Below the pieces are notes generated by a model. That model ran no database searches. It saw only the letters and a program-made list of their open reading frames with translations, and was not told the DNA's origin. A stretch of 64,000 bases of DNA, from assembly GCF_017814915.1 (NCBI RefSeq), contig NZ_JAGIPZ010000002.1:1-64000 (forward strand). Reading direction: 5' to 3'. Shown here piece by piece: positions 62,182-64,000 of this stretch (position 1 is the first letter of the stretch; the number at the start of each line of letters is the position of its first letter). The stretch comes from Herbaspirillum sp. LeCh32-8 (GTDB lineage: Bacteria; Pseudomonadota; Gammaproteobacteria; Burkholderiales; Burkholderiaceae_D). Position numbers and translations under genes: made by a program.

Positions 62182-62913
62182 TCATTCCAGCGGCGCCACC
62201 GACGCGCCGCTGATGCCGTGGCGTTGCAACGCCTGGGCCACGAAGCCCGAGGCCTTTTTCTTTTCCACAAAGGCAGCCAGGAAGGCTGCGGCTTCTGCGC
62301 CGCGGCTCTTGGGCACGCCCATGGCCTGGCGGATCACCATGAAGCGCTCGTTGAGCAGGCGCATGCCGCCGGCCTGGGCGGCATCGTGTTCCAGCTGCTG
62401 CTTCACGCCGGCGGCGACTTCGGCGCCTTCCTGCAGGAAGTGCTGCACCACCGTCGGCGAGGTAGGCGAGCGCAGGATGGTGGCGTGCTTGAGCTCGCGC
62501 GTCAGGTAGAGGTCATAGGCGCTGCCCTTGCCGACCACCACGCGCTGGCCGGCGCGGTCGACCTCGTCGTTGCTCTTGAGCGGGGAATCGTTCTTCACCA
62601 GGTAGTAACCCTCGATCAGCACATAAGGCGCGGTGAAGGCGATCTGCTGGCCGCGTACCGGGTCGATGGCGAAGAAACCGAAATCAGCCTCTTCGGCGGC
62701 CACTGCCTCCACCGACTTGCCGGCGGCGTCGAACACCACCAGCTCCAGTTCCGCGCCCAGCTCGCGCGCCAGCTCGCCGGCCAGGTCGACCGAGACGCCG
62801 CAAGGGCAGCCGTCGGCATCGCGGCCGGCGAGGATGGGATTGCCCAGGTTGATGGAAGCGCGCAGCTTGCCGGTGGGCGCGAAGGCGGAACGGATGGCGA
62901 GAGTCAGGTTCAT
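62182..62913 (-). CDS. Substrate-binding domain protein without signal peptide
   Basis: 243 residues from ATG 62913. Family-3 solute-binding fold (GKLRASINLGNPILAGRD, VSVDLAGELARELG, DFGFFAIDPVRGQQIAFTAPY), but no signal peptide or lipobox is seen, so the mature fold begins at about residue 10. Such leaderless members occur beside dehydratases and regulators as I recall and may bind a ligand in the cytoplasm. A frame from 62937 is an alternative start. It lies downstream of the GntR gene, 29 bases away, with no permease or ATPase in the window. Confidence 0.85.
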   Translation of the reverse strand: MNLTLAIRSAFAPTGKLRASINLGNPILAGRDADGCPCGVSVDLAGELARELGAELELVVFDAAGKSVEAVAAEEADFGFFAIDPVRGQQIAFTAPYVLIEGYYLVKNDSPLKSNDEVDRAGQRVVVGKGSAYDLYLTRELKHATILRSPTSPTVVQHFLQEGAEVAAGVKQQLEHDAAQAGGMRLLNERFMVIRQAMGVPKSRGAEAAAFLAAFVEKKKASGFVAQALQRHGISGASVAPLE

Positions 62914-62942
62914 GGCGTGGCGAATCGATGGGCGCATGGCCG

Positions 62943-63848
62943 CTAGGGTTGCAGGATGTTCCCGATCTTGGCGATCGAGAGCAGGGTGTATTGCAGGTGT
63001 TCCTTCATGAAGGCCGAGGCCTCCTCGTTGCGCTCGCGCTCCAGCAGATCGAGGATGTGCAGGTGCTGGCGGCAGTGTTCCGGATAGCGGTCGCGCTGGC
63101 GCATCGAGCGGTAGGACAGCAGGCGACGCACGCGGTTGACGCGTTTGATGGTGTCGATGAAGAAGGCGTTGCCCGAGGCTTCGACCAGGCTTTCATGGAA
63201 GCGCACGCCGCGGTTGTGCAGCTCGTCGGCGGTGGCCGTCTCGATGCCGCCGGCCAGCAGGTGGCGCTCGGTGGCGCGGCATTGCTCCAGCACGGCGGGG
63301 TCGAGCCGGAAGCCAGGTTCCAGCAGCGCCGCCGGCTCCAGCGCCAGGCGCAGACGGTAGGACTGCAGCAGGCTGTCGGGAGTGAGCAGCATGCTGGAGA
63401 AGATCCAGCCGTAGCCCGGCTTGCGCTCGGCCCAGCCCTCCTTGGCGATGCGGCTCAGCACGCTGTTGAGCTGGGAGGCGGTCAGGCCATAGCGGTTCTT
63501 GATCAGTTGCTCGGAAAACTCCTGCGGCAGATCGCCCTTGAGCAGGTCGTCGGCGATGCGGAAGTAGACCGTGGTGATGACGTCGGTCTCTTCCAGGCCG
63601 AGCGCCTGCACGATGTCGGCGATATGCTCGTCGAAGCCTTCGCCGACGAAGTAGCCCTTGTTGCGTTCGCGCGTGAGCAGGCCCTTTTCATGCAGCATGG
63701 CCAGCGCGGTGTTGATCGGCTGGCGCGACACGCGCAGCCGGTCGGCTAACATCTGCGCGGGCAGGTGCGTGCCGGTGTCCCAGGACTGGCTCTTGACCAG
63801 TTCCACTATCTGTTTGGAGATGGATGATTCCGCGCTCATTGTCGTCAT
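62943..63848 (-). CDS. GntR family regulator with two winged-helix segments and FCD domain
   Basis: 301 residues. First winged helix at the N-terminus (SISKQIVELVKSQSWDTG, LADRLRVSRQPINTALAMLHEKGLL). A second helix-turn-helix-like segment follows about residues 70-150 (TVYFRIADDLLKGDLPQEF, KNRYGLTASQLNSVLSRIAKEGWAERKPGYGW), then an all-helical FCD ligand-binding domain to the end. Start uncertain: ATGs at 63839, 63848 and 63878 are in frame and none has a strong ribosome site. It lies between an aconitase-family gene and the leaderless binding protein, all on one strand, and probably regulates that operon in response to a carboxylate. Confidence 0.85.
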   Translation of the reverse strand: MTTMSAESSISKQIVELVKSQSWDTGTHLPAQMLADRLRVSRQPINTALAMLHEKGLLTRERNKGYFVGEGFDEHIADIVQALGLEETDVITTVYFRIADDLLKGDLPQEFSEQLIKNRYGLTASQLNSVLSRIAKEGWAERKPGYGWIFSSMLLTPDSLLQSYRLRLALEPAALLEPGFRLDPAVLEQCRATERHLLAGGIETATADELHNRGVRFHESLVEASGNAFFIDTIKRVNRVRRLLSYRSMRQRDRYPEHCRQHLHILDLLERERNEEASAFMKEHLQYTLLSIAKIGNILQP

Positions 63849-63881
63849 GGTTCGCAGGCCCGGCCGGGCCTTCTCCATCTA

Positions 63882-64000
63882 TTATGACCGACGCTGTGCC
63901 TCGATCGTATTTCCCAGGATGAAGGGAATCACCCCGCCCCGGCGCAGCAGCTCCACTTCCAGTTGGGTTTCCACCGCTGCGCGCGCGGCGATGGTCTCTA
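63882..64000 (-). CDS. Aconitase-family protein, C-terminal end (partial)
   Basis: The last 39 codons of a minus-strand gene truncated by the window edge. The translated end reads ETIAARAAVETQLEVELLR, then RGGVIPFILGNTIEA, resembling the C-terminal (E-x-x-Y-x-x-GGILPYVL-like) end of aconitate hydratases. The stop TAA is at 63882-63884, 33 bases before the GntR start. Assignment rests on this short segment and remains provisional. Confidence 0.5.
   Translation of the reverse strand, partial: ETIAARAAVETQLEVELLRRGGVIPFILGNTIEAQRRS

Overview
This is a GC-rich, gene-dense chromosomal window from a betaproteobacterium. Gene content (kdpFABCDE, a sia-type c-di-GMP module, MHS-family transporters, hydantoinase-like hyuAB) and the many short palindromic REP-like intergenic repeats suggest Burkholderiales, probably Oxalobacteraceae close to Herbaspirillum. 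That placement is inferred from protein style and repeats, not from a marker gene. I see no rRNA, tRNA, CRISPR array, prophage or transposase.

Layout. 0-5 kb: a repeat, a gamma-glutamyltransferase-like enzyme and a membrane diguanylate cyclase. 5-14.6 kb: the high-affinity K+ ATPase operon (a small membrane ORF, then kdpFABC) and its two-component system kdpDE, separated by a ~715-bp repeat built as a large inverted repeat. 14.6-19.6 kb: small hypothetical membrane proteins, a putative porin whose promoter closely resembles the kdp promoter, a crotonase-fold protein without the usual catalytic glutamates, a PF10118 hydrolase and a divergent TetR regulator. 19.8-22 kb: a frameshifted sulfonate/nitrate-type binding protein and a DMT exporter. 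22.5-27.4 kb: a catabolic locus (MHS transporter, Ldh-family reductase, GntR/FCD regulator, DHDPS-family lyase) with a near-identical candidate operator at three promoters; hydroxyproline-type catabolism is the best guess.

28-32 kb: a signalling cluster with a two-ATPase-domain KaiC-like protein, three receiver-domain proteins and no histidine kinase. 32.4-40.2 kb: an MHS transporter, a DUF3142 lipoprotein coupled to an 854-residue envelope protein, a protein of 20-residue Trp/Gly repeats, a degenerate receiver, and a RhtA-like exporter. 40.3-47.9 kb: an apparent organosulfur locus in which an ABC transporter operon ending in a membrane cytochrome c is divergent from OsmC, a cysteine-dioxygenase-family enzyme and a four-domain rhodanese. 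47.9-57.7 kb: an M81/MlrC-like peptidase divergent from hyuAB and a spermidine/putrescine-type ABC transporter. 57.8-60.8 kb: a siaABCD-like operon (phosphatase, kinase, SiaC, diguanylate cyclase) whose phosphatase carries a soluble CBS-like region. 60.8-64 kb: a chromate transporter, a leaderless solute-binding protein, a GntR regulator with two winged-helix segments, and the C-terminal end of an aconitase-family protein cut by the window edge.

The most interesting signals are the shared kdp/porin promoter element, the three-site operator of the GntR locus, the repeat whose 38-bp core is inverted between two copies in the window, the WxxDGxGGF repeat protein, and the CBS-type sia variant.
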